A DNA stretch of 64,000 nt from CAWUIO01 sp963922455. Its GTDB lineage: Bacteria > Bacteroidota > Bacteroidia > Cytophagales > Microscillaceae. The position numbers and the translations under genes were made by a program. How positions within the stretch are numbered: position 1 is the stretch's first letter; every line of letters begins with the position of its first letter. The stretch is from positions 62,001 to 126,000 of the forward strand of contig CAWUIO010000001.1 of assembly GCA_963922455.1 (NCBI GenBank), in the 5' to 3' direction. Below, piece by piece: positions 1 to 10,165 of the stretch. A model generated the notes under the pieces. The model saw nothing but the letters and a program-made list of their open reading frames with translations, did no database searches and was not told the DNA's origin.

Positions 1-47
1 AAAAAATTAAAAAACTATTGAGGATTTTTTCAGCTAACATGTTTTTT

Positions 48-177
48 GGCTTAGGGATGGAGCGGCCTGTTTGAGCCCGCCGCTGGTTTGTGGGGAGGTG
101 GCGAGTAGCGAGAGCCCGGCCTGCACCACCACTTTTGGGTCTTATACAACTATTTGCCCTGGCGCAGGCAAGCCCCT
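48..177 (+). repeat. Dispersed structured element, copy 1 (subfamily B)
   Basis: First of 13 copies of a roughly 130-bp intergenic element. It opens with GGCTTAGGGAT and closes with AAGCCCCT, so GGCTT can pair with AAGCC. The GTAG-containing core GGCGAGTAGCGAG is present. Its 3' hairpin stem is GCCTGC/GCAGGC, different from all other copies. It points toward the stop codon of the minus-strand gene that ends at 230, 52 bp away. The bases before it (1-47) are AT-rich and show no gene. Confidence 0.9.
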
Positions 178-229
178 AAATACCCCCATCCGAGGTAAAT
201 CCGCCTTGGGATCACGACCAGGACGGCTA

Positions 230-1198
230 TTAGCCTTTTTGGGCACTCTTGACTGCCTTGATATATTTGGGGTTACGAATTTGGCTCATGGCAAGATCAT
301 ACAGATCCCGGTGTTCTTGTAGGCTATCTTCATGGATCAGATTACTGAGAAATTTAGCCAGGACAAAATCCCGGGTTTCTCCCTGAAAATGTTCTAGGAT
401 TAAATTTAATTCTTGTTCAGGACTGGGCATTCTCCCATATTTTTGGAGGGAAGCTTCCTGGACGTAGACCTCCGTTACGAAAGCATCATACTCGGGAACT
501 TTCAAATAAATATCCTCATTAATGGGCAAGTGCAAGGCAAATTGGAGGAAGTCATCGCTTATATCGGCTGGGCGCATCTGATTGTTGGCCCGGATCTTTC
601 TTTTTAGGTATTCCCAGGTGTGCAAGGCACTTTCGTAGCGGATTTGATGCTGCGCCAAGTGGAAAAATTCTTCGGATAAGGAATCGCTGAGGTGGTGCTC
701 GCCCAAATAGAAGAGTTGTACTTGTTCACGATGGAAGATAAACTTCTGAAAATCGGCCAGGGACTTCTTCATGGTCTCCTCTCCACAATAAAATTCCCGG
801 TCTTTGTTTAACACAAAACGGTCTATACGCTCTTTGATGAAGTTGTTTTCGTTGGCCCCTTCACCTTGATAGTGTATGCTGCTGTGCAACTTTCCTGAGG
901 CAAACTGGATGCTAATATCCGTATTCGGACGAAGGTAAAAATCAAGCTCTTGCCCAGCATAATACAACTCGGCAAATACGGCATCGTCTAGGGGAATGTT
1001 AAAAGAAAAGGTGTTTTGCTTGTTTAGCTTTTGCTTATAGTATAGTGTGTGGTAGCTAATGCGTTCGGTAATGATGCGTACCTCAATACTATCTTCACTG
1101 GGGGAAATAATAGTACCTTGGATTCGGGCTTGGGGTAAAACTGATTGGCTGAGTAATATCAGGGGGAAGAATAAGGAAAGTATGGCCTTGGTTTTCAT
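230..1198 (-). CDS. Exported DUF4369/TlpA-N-like protein without a thioredoxin domain
   Basis: I place the start at the ATG at 1198, because MKTKAILSLFFPLILLSQS begins a clear signal peptide; an in-frame ATG at 1243 would add 15 residues before it. The mature part (about 300 residues) begins with a beta-rich segment (ARIQGTIISPSEDSIEVRI...) resembling the N-terminal domain of Bacteroidota thioredoxin-like exported proteins. The rest is helical and charged, and no CxxC thioredoxin motif follows. Likely periplasmic; function unknown. It is the last of three minus-strand genes for exported proteins, about 140 bp after its neighbour, and element copy 1 lies just downstream. Confidence 0.75.
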   Translation of the reverse strand: MKTKAILSLFFPLILLSQSVLPQARIQGTIISPSEDSIEVRIITERISYHTLYYKQKLNKQNTFSFNIPLDDAVFAELYYAGQELDFYLRPNTDISIQFASGKLHSSIHYQGEGANENNFIKERIDRFVLNKDREFYCGEETMKKSLADFQKFIFHREQVQLFYLGEHHLSDSLSEEFFHLAQHQIRYESALHTWEYLKRKIRANNQMRPADISDDFLQFALHLPINEDIYLKVPEYDAFVTEVYVQEASLQKYGRMPSPEQELNLILEHFQGETRDFVLAKFLSNLIHEDSLQEHRDLYDLAMSQIRNPKYIKAVKSAQKG

Positions 1199-1338
1199 AG
1201 CTAATTGGGGTTCTGTGCGTGTATTCCTTTTTAAAAACTGCAAATATGGTACGAATCTTACGTGATTTATGCAGTTTTTTTGTCGACCAGCTTGTTAAAA
1301 TCAGGAAGTAGCAGATTTTGACTACTTATTTGGCCCAA

Positions 1339-2247
1339 TCAATCTATTGCTTGAAAGGAAATCTGGAGGATAGCCTTCTTGTCGCCCAATTGGTAAAATT
1401 TGGTGTAGCTAAGTCTTTTATGCCAACCCGTGGCTAGCTCGATCACGTACTCGTAAGTCTCATAGGCTTGAAAACGCTCTAGGTGCTGCGCTAACTCCTC
1501 AGGGCTAAGCGGGTCTTCTCTAACTTGTTCTATCATTTGCCTCAACAGTTCTTTTAGAACTCCGGCTTGGTACCGTTTCTCGATACGAAGCCGGGCCTCG
1601 TTAAGCTTGGAGTTGGCTTCTATTAGTTGAAAATTGTAATACCCTGGGAGTTTCGTATTATTAATTGGGCTTTTAATTGGGGTATCATACTGAAATCCCT
1701 TCTTAGTGTAGACCGTACCGTAAGGAAAAAAGTAAGTGAGGATTTTTTGGCGATGCGAGTCAAACATTTCTTGGGCTGAAGCTGGTTTTTGGGTTTGAGG
1801 AAGCTCATTTTGCTTTAGATTATCCAAGAGTTGTTGAGAGAGTGAAGCTTCGTAAGTTGAGATGAGTTGCTTTTTGTTAGCAATCTTATCAAATTGACCT
1901 AGTTCGTCGGTAAGTAAAACGAGGTCGGGCCATTCCTCTATGCTCAGCTCGAGGTTTTCTGGTGTATTCCGGGACCGCCAACGGAGCGTATAGGATGTTT
2001 TACTTTGCTCGAGAACCTGTATACGGAAAAATTCACGCAGGGAGTCCTTGGCAATAATTTTGGAACCTTGATATTTTGTTTCTACCCAATCTATGGTGTA
2101 GGTTTTATCTTCCTCGGGGAGCCAAAAAGATCCCCAAGTTGCCGTTGAATCGGTAACTAGGTTTTGGGCGCTTAGGCTTAAAGAATGAATACAGCAAATG
2201 AGTAGTAAGTAATTGAAAACCAGGAGGAAGTATAGCGTTTTATTCAT
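1339..2247 (-). CDS. Exported hypothetical protein
   Basis: The ATG at 2247 gives MNKTLYFLLVFNYLLLICC, a signal peptide ending near SLSAQ; an in-frame ATG at 2274 would sit inside the preceding gene. It starts 1 bp past the stop of the PhoD-like gene, so the two are almost certainly co-transcribed and translationally coupled. The remaining 270 residues are charged and helix-rich in the second half, with no motif I recognise. The first half (WLPEEDKTYTIDWVETKYQG) reads as beta strands. Probably periplasmic or outer-membrane associated; no function is proposed. Confidence 0.75.
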   Translation of the reverse strand: MNKTLYFLLVFNYLLLICCIHSLSLSAQNLVTDSTATWGSFWLPEEDKTYTIDWVETKYQGSKIIAKDSLREFFRIQVLEQSKTSYTLRWRSRNTPENLELSIEEWPDLVLLTDELGQFDKIANKKQLISTYEASLSQQLLDNLKQNELPQTQKPASAQEMFDSHRQKILTYFFPYGTVYTKKGFQYDTPIKSPINNTKLPGYYNFQLIEANSKLNEARLRIEKRYQAGVLKELLRQMIEQVREDPLSPEELAQHLERFQAYETYEYVIELATGWHKRLSYTKFYQLGDKKAILQISFQAID

Positions 2248-2248
2248 G

Positions 2249-3358
2249 TTACTTTTGGGGAAATTGCAGGTCACTCAAGCGGATCTCTTGATGAACTCTT
2301 ACCTGATTTTCCACATCCCAGACTTCCATCAGAATACGGGGATCTGCTTCTGCCCAATCTATCTCGAGCCATCCAAAGTGGTTTTCCATAATAGGGCCGG
2401 CCACTCGGTGGTCATTAGGGGTGGCAAATTCCCAAGTGGAGGTGATACCACTCGAGGTAAAATCGTAAATAGGATAGAGACCTTCGGCTTCAAGTTTTGA
2501 TAGCTCAGCGTAGTGCACATCCCCACTCAAAAATAAGACTCCCTCAGCCTGGGTCTGGCGGATGAGGTCTAGCATTTTCTTTTGTTCACCCGGAAAATTG
2601 GCCCAAGCTTCATATCCATTCCATGTAATGCCAAATTGGGTGCTGCTGGCTATGAGCCTTAAGTCGGCTGGTTTTTGGAGTTCTTCTTCTAGCCACTGCC
2701 ATTGTGCGTTGCCTAATAAAGTGGAGTCAGAATCTTCGGGATGGGGGAAATAATCGGGATTATAAAAGAAGGCTTCTTTATCTATTGCCTCACCGGAATA
2801 GGCTCGGAGGTCGTCTCGGAACGTACGCATATCCAAGAAAATGATTTGTAAGACCCGGCCTTGGACAGGGTATTCATAACTTTGGTAGATCCCAGGCCTT
2901 TGGTGACGCTCATCCGATTTGGGAATTTCCCAGAAATCCAAGAATATATTCTTTGACTCCTGCTTTTTGGGATAGTGCCTACCGGAGTCGTTCCATCCAT
3001 AATCGTGATCATCCCAGGTTGCTAAGAGAGGACAAGTAGCCTTCAAGCGTACAAAATCGGGTATTTCCCCTAGCTTTTTATACTTAGCCCGAAGGGTATC
3101 CATTTGGTAAGTATCGCCATACATATTGTCTCCCAAAAAAAGGAAGAGGTCCGGATCTTTTTGGGCGGCTAGGCTCAATATAGGTTGAGCTTCATCTTCG
3201 TGCCCACATGAGCCAAAGGCTATGCGACTGATGCTGGGTTGTAAGGTATCTTGCTCGGCGCTTTTAGGGGAGCTTTCAGCTTTATTGGCAGACTTTTGAC
3301 AAGCTAGTGTAAAACAAACAAGGTAAAGGAAGCAAATGGGAATAGCCTTGGGGGTCAT
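2249..3358 (-). CDS. PhoD-like alkaline phosphatase family lipoprotein
   Basis: A metallophosphoesterase of the alkaline phosphatase D group, expected to hydrolyse phosphate mono- or diesters outside the cytoplasm. The N-terminus MTPKAIPICFLYLVCFTLACQ is a lipoprotein signal with the lipobox Cys at about residue 20. Metal-ligand motifs appear in order: FGSCG (about 48-52), FLGDNMYGD (about 73-81), TWDDHDYGWND (about 112-122) and LSGDVHYAEL (about 280-289). At 369 residues it is somewhat shorter than classical PhoD. First gene of a tight minus-strand pair. Its substrate cannot be read from sequence. Confidence 0.88.
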   Translation of the reverse strand: MTPKAIPICFLYLVCFTLACQKSANKAESSPKSAEQDTLQPSISRIAFGSCGHEDEAQPILSLAAQKDPDLFLFLGDNMYGDTYQMDTLRAKYKKLGEIPDFVRLKATCPLLATWDDHDYGWNDSGRHYPKKQESKNIFLDFWEIPKSDERHQRPGIYQSYEYPVQGRVLQIIFLDMRTFRDDLRAYSGEAIDKEAFFYNPDYFPHPEDSDSTLLGNAQWQWLEEELQKPADLRLIASSTQFGITWNGYEAWANFPGEQKKMLDLIRQTQAEGVLFLSGDVHYAELSKLEAEGLYPIYDFTSSGITSTWEFATPNDHRVAGPIMENHFGWLEIDWAEADPRILMEVWDVENQVRVHQEIRLSDLQFPQK

Positions 3359-3444
3359 AGGTTTGATTTTTTTTAAATTTCTCTAAAAAAACGCTTCAAG
3401 CAAAAAAATCTAGCTTGATTCTTTGACTGAGTAGAAAAAACAAT

Positions 3445-3572
3445 GGCTGAGGGATAGAACGGCCTGTTTGAGCCCGCCGCTGGCTGTGCGTTTGGGCGGC
3501 GAGTAGTGATAGCCCGACCCCCGGGCATTTTCTCTCTTTTTGCACTCCAATTTTAAACCGGGGGGCAGCCCT
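3445..3572 (+). repeat. Dispersed structured element, copy 2 (subfamily B, G-type ends)
   Basis: Begins GGCTGAGGGAT and ends GGCAGCCCT, so its terminal helix is GGCTG/CAGCC, not the GGCTT/AAGCC of most copies. The inner stem is CGCCGC/GCGGCG around the first loop. The 3' hairpin stem is CCCCCGG/CCGGGGG. It lies about 85 bp upstream of the PhoD-like start, in the spacer between divergent genes. It is one of three copies not next to a stop codon. Confidence 0.9.
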
Positions 3573-4396
3573 AAATAAAAAAATTATGTATATTAGCGCC
3601 CAGAAAGCGACCCAAAAGATGCTTGGTCTTTCAACCGGTCTAAGTGTATATCTTCGCTTTTATTGCGGGAACCGTTCACACCCTCAGCGTTAAAGATTTG
3701 ATTGTAAAAAATCAAAATTGGTATAACAAAAGATAGTTTACGAGATAATATGGCAGATTTAGCTTCTGGAAGCAAGAACTGGCGCATTATACTGAGATTT
3801 TTCTTTTTTATTCCATTCATTATAAGAACGAGACTAGGTAATTGATTTGCCAAATATGGAAATTATTTACCTTTTTGAAACTTTGGCTGTTGAGATACAC
3901 CACTTAATTCTACGTATTTGGTACAGCGAGTACGGAAGTGTATATCTTCTTATTGCTATACTACAATAAAAGTCTTAAAAATCCCCTAATTCACGGATTA
4001 AAGTCTAAGCAGGGGATATTTAGTATGAGTTTTGCGTAAAATTATAGGAGTAAAATTACTTTGTATCTTTCTGATTCATTTTAAAACAAAACGGGATACA
4101 AAGTGATAATAAGTTGAGTTCTAATGCAGCAACTCAAATTCTTCACAACAGCTACCATATTTCAAAGCAAATTTTACATTTACGAATGTAGTAATTGAAG
4201 CTCAATCCTTAACACCTACTTGGTGTTGATAGGTTATTTTGCTTTGTTATGCAAGAAATTTATTTTTTACAAACACACAGTATATTTCGGATTTACGCGG
4301 AATGTTCCAATTTGTGGGCATACCCTATTATGTTTTCTATTTCCGAATGATCAATAATTCACTAAAGAAAGCAGACGCTACCTTGCACTCTAAATT
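3573..4396. other. Gene-free AT-rich spacer
   Basis: An 824-bp spacer upstream of the giant secreted protein. A minus-strand reading frame of 86 codons (3593-3853) has no signal peptide, motif or start context and I do not accept it. The only structures seen are a 7-bp inverted repeat ATCCCCT/AGGGGAT (3981-3987 and 4011-4017) and a small hairpin AACACC/GGTGTT near 4208-4226. Either could belong to the 5' leader of the gene at 4397. No clear TAnnTTTG promoter was found. Confidence 0.5.
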
Positions 4397-7300
4397 ATGA
4401 AACGATTCTTTACACTTACACCAGAAGTGCTCTTTACTTTTCCAGCTAAATGGAAGGGGCAGTATTTGATATTTCTCGTTTGCATCCTTGTATTTTCTTT
4501 TGCCATTTTAAAACCTTGGCAAAATGGCTTGGATGCTCCAGAACCCATGGGTAAATTTTTAAATGGTAATTTTCCGGCCTTAACTCCTGGAGGTTCGGGT
4601 TGGGATGTGGAAAATGCTTTTCCTAATCTTACCTTTGTAGATCCCGTGGACATGGAAGAGATTCCGGGCCACAATAAGTTTGTGATTGCCAGTAAGATTG
4701 GGGAGTTATGGGTAATTGACAAAAATTCCAGCGCAAGCACCAAACAAAAAATACTTGACATTTCTAACAATACGAAGGCCGTAGCCGATGGAGGTTTACT
4801 GGGTATTTTGCTTCACCCCCAGTTTACCCAGGTCAACTCACCAAACGCAGGCTATATCTACGTCTTCTATAAATACACTCCTGATAAAAACCTGAACACC
4901 CAGTCGGCCTATATGCGGCTCTCTCGCTTTACTATGGATTTGAATACCTATGTAATCAATCCAAGTTCTGAGATGATTCTTTTCCAGCAGTATGACCGAC
5001 ACGAGTTTCATAATGGAGGTTCTATGTTTTTTGGACCTGAGGGATTTATGTATATATGTGTTGGACAAGAAGGGGCCCCGGAATATTCAGAAACGTCTAC
5101 TCAGAGATTTGACCTGGGCTTGTTTAGCGGAATCATGCGGATTGATGTGGATATGGACCCCTCTCGAAGCCACCCAATTCGTCGTCACCCGGTCGACGTA
5201 GCCACTTTGCCAGCAGGCTGGCCGGCCAGTATGAGTCAAAATTATTACATTCCTAATGATAACCCCTGGCAAGATCCAAGCGGACAAAGTTTGGAAGAGT
5301 TTTATGCCTTGGGAATCCGTAGCCCCCACCGTATGTCCTATGATCCGGTAACGGGATGGATCTGGTTGGGAGATGTGGGAACGGCCCGTCGGGAAGAGGT
5401 AAACATCATTAAAGAATCTGACAACTGTCAATGGCCTATTTTGGAAGGGGACCGACCTGGGGTATTACCCGATATGCCCCCTTCAGGAATTGGAAACGAT
5501 ACACCTCCTTACTTATCCTTGACCCGGGATATCGCCACCTGTGTAATTGGGGGTTTTGTGTATCGGGGACAGAAATGGAAAGATCAATTGGAAGGGATCT
5601 ATCTGTTTGGGGACCACGTTTCCCGAAATATTATGGCAATTGATTATGACCCTACCGGCAGTAATACGCACGATTACTTCCATGATTTAAATGACATTGA
5701 AATATTGACGACCGTTCCCGCTGAGGGAGTTGGGAACAAATCGGGTATTGCCCACTTTGATACGGATGCCGAAGGGGAAATTTATGTCTTAAAGCTATTT
5801 GGTACCAACCAAGACGGGGGAAAGATTTACAAACTTAAGCAGGCTACCTTTAATCCGGAACCTCCGGCCTTACTTTCCCAAACGGGATTCTTTTCTGATC
5901 TAAGCACCTTGACACCGGCTGCGGGAGTTATCCCTTACTCCGTTAACTCACCCCTTTGGTCTGATGGAGCGGCAAAAAACCGTTGGGTTGCCATACCCAA
6001 TGATGGTTCGTACAATACGGCCGAAGAGCAAGTACAGTTTACACAATCTGGCGACTGGGTGTTTCCTTCTGGTACGGTCTTGGCCAAGCATTTTGAACTA
6101 CCAATAGATGAAACTGATTTAAGCAAAACGGTTCGCTTAGAAACCCGCTTCTCCATTAAGAAAGATGATGGCTTGATGTACTTTGTGACCTACAGGTGGA
6201 ATGAAGCAGGCACCGATGCATATTTGATCGACGATGCGGAGTCCCGTCAAATTAGTGTTAAAAACGCCGACGGGCACACCGAGATACAACGATGGGACTA
6301 TCCTAGCCGCTTTCAGTGTTTAAGCTGTCACAACCCGAACGCAGGAGATGGTTTAGGACTTTCTACCCACCAATTAAATGGAGACTTATTTTACCCAAGT
6401 ACCGGGCGCACGGATAACCAATTACGAACTTGGAATGCTTTAGGAATTTTCAATCCTAGTTTTACGGAGGCCGAGTTAGGTACTTTCCCCAAAGCCTATG
6501 CGATTGATGACCCATCGGCTAGTCTAGATCTGCGGATTCGCTCCTACTTAGATGCCAATTGTGCCCACTGCCACCAACCTGATGGTGGCGTATATGCCTT
6601 GTTTGATGTTCGTTTTGAAACGCCATTGGCCGAAACGGGTATGATTTACGGCCCTACCTTGGGTTCCTATTCTTTTGCTCCATCCTTTGTGGTAGTACCC
6701 CAAGACCCTGAGCACTCTATGTTGTGGATTCGTGATAACAGCGTAGATGATGATAAGATGCCTCCCCTGGGTAAGTTGATAGTAGATGACAAGTACATGC
6801 CCGTATTAACGGAGTGGATCAACTCATTAGACCATACTCAATTTGACCCTTGTGCCAATTTACCCGAGACGTATCTCTCGGATATGGTATGGCTTTCGGT
6901 AGAAGGCCGGATTAAGAGAGATGTAGGGCATAATGGGAATACGATGACGATAGAAGGGGTTACCTACGACAAAGGCTTGGGGGTACACAGTCCTTCAGTA
7001 GTAGAGTTTGCCTTAGACGGTCTATATTCTGAGTTTTTAACCGATATTGGCCTAGATGATGACTGCTCTGGTGGCCAAGTAATATATCGCGTATTTGTAG
7101 ACAATGTAAAAGTTTACGAAAGTGATAAGGTCTTCCAAGCTGACCCGGCCATTTCATTGGCAATTGATGTTACTGGGGCTTCTAGACTAAGGCTTGAAGT
7201 GGATGAAGTTGGCAATACCTACTGCGACCACTCCAACTGGGCCAATGCTCGTTTGAAACCACTATGTGATTACCAGCCTTCCCTGCCCATTGCCCAGCCT

Positions 7301-9955
7301 GGAAATGATAAGACATTTATAGATTTAGATCAAAACGGAAGTGAAGATATTCAGTTGGATGGCTCTTTGTCCAGCGATCCCAACGGTACCCTAGTCAATT
7401 ACGTGTGGACCTTAGGCTCAACTACTCTTTTACAAGGAGTAACTGGCACTGTAAATTTACCGATCGGTACCCATACGATTGACTTAGCAGTAACGGATAA
7501 TGATGGGAATACTACTACCGAGACCCAAGTAATTACCGTACTTTCCCAACTAAACCAACATCCGGTGGCCAATGCTGGGCCAGATTTTGGTACCGCAGAT
7601 AATGGCAATGATGGCATCGAAACGGTTAATTTGGACGCAAGTGCTTCCACAGATCCTGATGGTACGATTACCAAGTATGAGTGGATTTATCAAGGGAGCG
7701 TCTTTGCTCAAACCCAAACAGCCAGTTTAAACCTTGCCATTGGCACACATACGGTTTTGCTAGCCGTAAGCGATGATCAAGGCGCTCAAAATGTGGATGA
7801 ATTGACCATCACGGTTGGAGGAAATCTACTTCCCACTGCCGATGCTGGCCTCGCCCAACAAGTTACCGATACCGATGGAGATGGGCTAGTCTTGGTTAAC
7901 CTGGATGCAAGTGCTTCCAATGACCCAGATGGTAGCATCATAGAATACAACTGGTCAAAAGACGGAATCCCCATTGCTAATACGGCTCAAACTACCTATC
8001 GCTTAGAGGGCTATGGGGTACATATTTTTACCGTACAAGTAATCGATAACCGCGGCGGGGTTGCTAGTAGCACCGTACAAGTTGAGGTGTTAAGACCAAG
8101 CAGCCAAGTAATAGCCCTAGAAGCCGAATGTGCTTCGGTAGGTTCTTTATGGACAGTTAACAACGATGCCAATGCGGCTGGGGGTAAATATGTAGTATTC
8201 ACGGGCAATGATAGCCCGAATAAGAGAAGTGCTAGCCAAGGGCCCAGTGAGACCGGGGCCGACCATCTCATACGTTTTGATTTTCACGTAGCCTCGGCGG
8301 GCAACTATCATGTGTATGCCCGGGCCAAAACACCAACGGGCAATGATGATTCCTTCTGGATTCGTATCAATGGCGGGCCTTGGAGACTTTGGTTTGAAGG
8401 CTTTTATCTAGTAACCGATTTTGACTGGGTTAATTTAAAAGCAGTAGGTCAATCCAACCCGGTAAGCCTTAATGAAGGGAACAACACGGTTGAGTTTACT
8501 TATCGTGAAAATGGGGCACAATTGGATAAACTTATCCTGCGCAATGATGGCCAGAACCCACAGGGTATAGGAGAGGCTCCTTTGTTAGATTGTAACAACA
8601 ATCAATCACCAATTGCCAATGCTGGCCCTGATATACAGACCAATGCCAGCAATGGTACTGCCAGTATAACCTTAGACGCTTCGGCCTCAAGCGATGCCGA
8701 TGGCTCGATTGTATCGTATACTTGGTCGCAAAATGGCCAAACGATCGCTCAATTGCCGCAAGTAGACCTTGATCTTGCCCCGGGGGTATACAACTATCTA
8801 TTAACTGTTATAGATAACCAAGGAGCCAGTAGTCAAGATCCTATTCAAGTAGTCGTTACCGGAAATGAAAATATTGCACCCGTGGCCAATGCCGGGCCCA
8901 ATCAAACCATTGAAGATACCGATGCCGATGGCACTGTGAGTGTCAACCTGGATGGGAGTGCTTCCTCGGATGCTGACGGAAGTATCCAGCAGTATGAGTG
9001 GTTGCAAGATGGTAATGTCATTGCCAATACTGCCCAAGCCACCATTAGCCTGAGTGCTTACCAAACCCATATCCTTTGGCTGAAAGTTACCGACAATGCC
9101 GGAGATGTGGACAGTAGCCAAGTGGCCATTACCGTGGTGAAACCAAGCACACAAGTTATTTCCTTAGAAGCCGAATGTGCCAATTTAGGAGCTGCTTGGA
9201 CCGTCCAAAATTCAATAGATGCCTCCGAAGGACAGTATGTGGTATATGAAGGGAATGACTCACCCAATAAAGTAAGTGCGAGTCAACAACCTAGTGACGT
9301 CGGTGCGGGTAGCGTTGTAAGTTTTACCTTCAATGTTGCAAATACAGATAACTATAACGTATTTGTTAGAACTTCCACTCCAAGTGTCAATGATGACTCT
9401 TTCTGGATCAGGGTAAATGGCGGTCCTTGGCACTTATGGTTCCAAGGGTTTTATCCACCGCAGGAAGCGTACCGATGGGTTTCCTTGCAAGCGGTTGGCT
9501 TAACCAATCCATTAAATCTTAGTGAAGGGTCTAATACGATTGAATTTACCTACCGTGAAAATGGGGCCCGATTGGATAAAATTATCGTCCGCAACGACGG
9601 ACAGTCGCCTACAGGTATGGGAGAAACGGCCTGGAATGTGTGTAACTTTGGCGGGGGACTATCGCTGACAAACCAGACTCCAAATGCTCCAATTACAAGC
9701 AATACTCAAACTTCGGAGTACGTAAGCCTTTATCCCGTTCCATTTAGCAATGCTTTGACCATAAACTTCAAAGATACCAAAACCCAGTCCTACACCTTAT
9801 ACATCCGGGATCAACAAGGTAAATTAATGTATGAAGGAAAAGTGGAAGATGATCAATCTCAACTGTTAATCGGTAATAACTGGCCGGCCGGTATGTATAC
9901 CCTTCAAGTAATACGCGGAAATCAAGTGGAAGTATTTAATGTACTTAAAAGATAA
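4397..9955 (+). CDS. Giant T9SS-secreted protein: sugar-dehydrogenase propeller, di-haem cytochrome, NPCBM, PKD and CBM modules
   Basis: A 1,852-residue multidomain protein. An N-terminal hydrophobic segment (about 21-40) should export it. Next comes a glucose/sorbosone dehydrogenase-like (PQQ-type) beta-propeller (about 67-480; EFHNGGSMFFGPEGFMYI, GIRSPHRMSYDP). A cytochrome region like SO2930 follows (about 490-810) with two haem c sites, CLSCH (about 641) and CAHCH (722). Then: an NPCBM-like domain (about 825-958), three PKD domains (about 960-1235), a CBM6/35-like module (about 1237-1390), two PKD domains (about 1403-1580), a second CBM-like module (about 1586-1740) and a type A T9SS sorting domain (about 1775-1852; SLYPVPFSN). 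It may oxidise sugars at the cell surface and pass electrons to the haems. Domain names are from motif reading. Carries its own terminator. Confidence 0.85.
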   Translation: MKRFFTLTPEVLFTFPAKWKGQYLIFLVCILVFSFAILKPWQNGLDAPEPMGKFLNGNFPALTPGGSGWDVENAFPNLTFVDPVDMEEIPGHNKFVIASKIGELWVIDKNSSASTKQKILDISNNTKAVADGGLLGILLHPQFTQVNSPNAGYIYVFYKYTPDKNLNTQSAYMRLSRFTMDLNTYVINPSSEMILFQQYDRHEFHNGGSMFFGPEGFMYICVGQEGAPEYSETSTQRFDLGLFSGIMRIDVDMDPSRSHPIRRHPVDVATLPAGWPASMSQNYYIPNDNPWQDPSGQSLEEFYALGIRSPHRMSYDPVTGWIWLGDVGTARREEVNIIKESDNCQWPILEGDRPGVLPDMPPSGIGNDTPPYLSLTRDIATCVIGGFVYRGQKWKDQLEGIYLFGDHVSRNIMAIDYDPTGSNTHDYFHDLNDIEILTTVPAEGVGNKSGIAHFDTDAEGEIYVLKLFGTNQDGGKIYKLKQATFNPEPPALLSQTGFFSDLSTLTPAAGVIPYSVNSPLWSDGAAKNRWVAIPNDGSYNTAEEQVQFTQSGDWVFPSGTVLAKHFELPIDETDLSKTVRLETRFSIKKDDGLMYFVTYRWNEAGTDAYLIDDAESRQISVKNADGHTEIQRWDYPSRFQCLSCHNPNAGDGLGLSTHQLNGDLFYPSTGRTDNQLRTWNALGIFNPSFTEAELGTFPKAYAIDDPSASLDLRIRSYLDANCAHCHQPDGGVYALFDVRFETPLAETGMIYGPTLGSYSFAPSFVVVPQDPEHSMLWIRDNSVDDDKMPPLGKLIVDDKYMPVLTEWINSLDHTQFDPCANLPETYLSDMVWLSVEGRIKRDVGHNGNTMTIEGVTYDKGLGVHSPSVVEFALDGLYSEFLTDIGLDDDCSGGQVIYRVFVDNVKVYESDKVFQADPAISLAIDVTGASRLRLEVDEVGNTYCDHSNWANARLKPLCDYQPSLPIAQPGNDKTFIDLDQNGSEDIQLDGSLSSDPNGTLVNYVWTLGSTTLLQGVTGTVNLPIGTHTIDLAVTDNDGNTTTETQVITVLSQLNQHPVANAGPDFGTADNGNDGIETVNLDASASTDPDGTITKYEWIYQGSVFAQTQTASLNLAIGTHTVLLAVSDDQGAQNVDELTITVGGNLLPTADAGLAQQVTDTDGDGLVLVNLDASASNDPDGSIIEYNWSKDGIPIANTAQTTYRLEGYGVHIFTVQVIDNRGGVASSTVQVEVLRPSSQVIALEAECASVGSLWTVNNDANAAGGKYVVFTGNDSPNKRSASQGPSETGADHLIRFDFHVASAGNYHVYARAKTPTGNDDSFWIRINGGPWRLWFEGFYLVTDFDWVNLKAVGQSNPVSLNEGNNTVEFTYRENGAQLDKLILRNDGQNPQGIGEAPLLDCNNNQSPIANAGPDIQTNASNGTASITLDASASSDADGSIVSYTWSQNGQTIAQLPQVDLDLAPGVYNYLLTVIDNQGASSQDPIQVVVTGNENIAPVANAGPNQTIEDTDADGTVSVNLDGSASSDADGSIQQYEWLQDGNVIANTAQATISLSAYQTHILWLKVTDNAGDVDSSQVAITVVKPSTQVISLEAECANLGAAWTVQNSIDASEGQYVVYEGNDSPNKVSASQQPSDVGAGSVVSFTFNVANTDNYNVFVRTSTPSVNDDSFWIRVNGGPWHLWFQGFYPPQEAYRWVSLQAVGLTNPLNLSEGSNTIEFTYRENGARLDKIIVRNDGQSPTGMGETAWNVCNFGGGLSLTNQTPNAPITSNTQTSEYVSLYPVPFSNALTINFKDTKTQSYTLYIRDQQGKLMYEGKVEDDQSQLLIGNNWPAGMYTLQVIRGNQVEVFNVLKR

Positions 9956-9983
9956 TTGCTAGTCCCAATTTGATGTTTCATTG

Positions 9984-10017
9984 CCCGGATGTTCCTCTGT
10001 GAGCATCCGGGTTTTTT
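9984..10017 (+). terminator. Rho-independent terminator
   Basis: An 8-bp stem CCCGGATG/CATCCGGG with a 12-base loop, followed by six T. It lies 29 bp after the stop of the giant secreted protein. Confidence 0.9.
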
Positions 10018-10031
10018 GGATATATTGATTT

Positions 10032-10162
10032 AGGGGCTTGCCCGCGTTTAAAGAGAAAGGCATAGCTTCAATTTACTGCCAGACGCGGGCCGGGCTATCG
10101 CTACTCGCTGGCCAGCCCGCCAACCTGCGGCGAGCTCAAACAGGCCGCTCTATCCCTAAGCC
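10032..10162 (-). repeat. Dispersed structured element, copy 3 (subfamily B)
   Basis: Read on the minus strand it begins GGCTTAGGGAT and ends CAAGCCCCT (GGCTT/AAGCC ends). The inner stem is CTCGC/GCGAG and the 3' hairpin stem is CCCGCGT/ACGCGGG. It starts only 3 bp after the stop of the minus-strand gene ending at 10166 and runs in the same direction, so it would be transcribed as that gene's 3' UTR. On the other side it follows the terminator of the preceding plus-strand gene. Confidence 0.92.
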
Positions 10163-10165
10163 AAT

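Noticed and set aside
3593..3853. 86-codon minus-strand reading frame upstream of the giant protein
   Set aside because: No recognisable features and poor start context in an AT-rich spacer.
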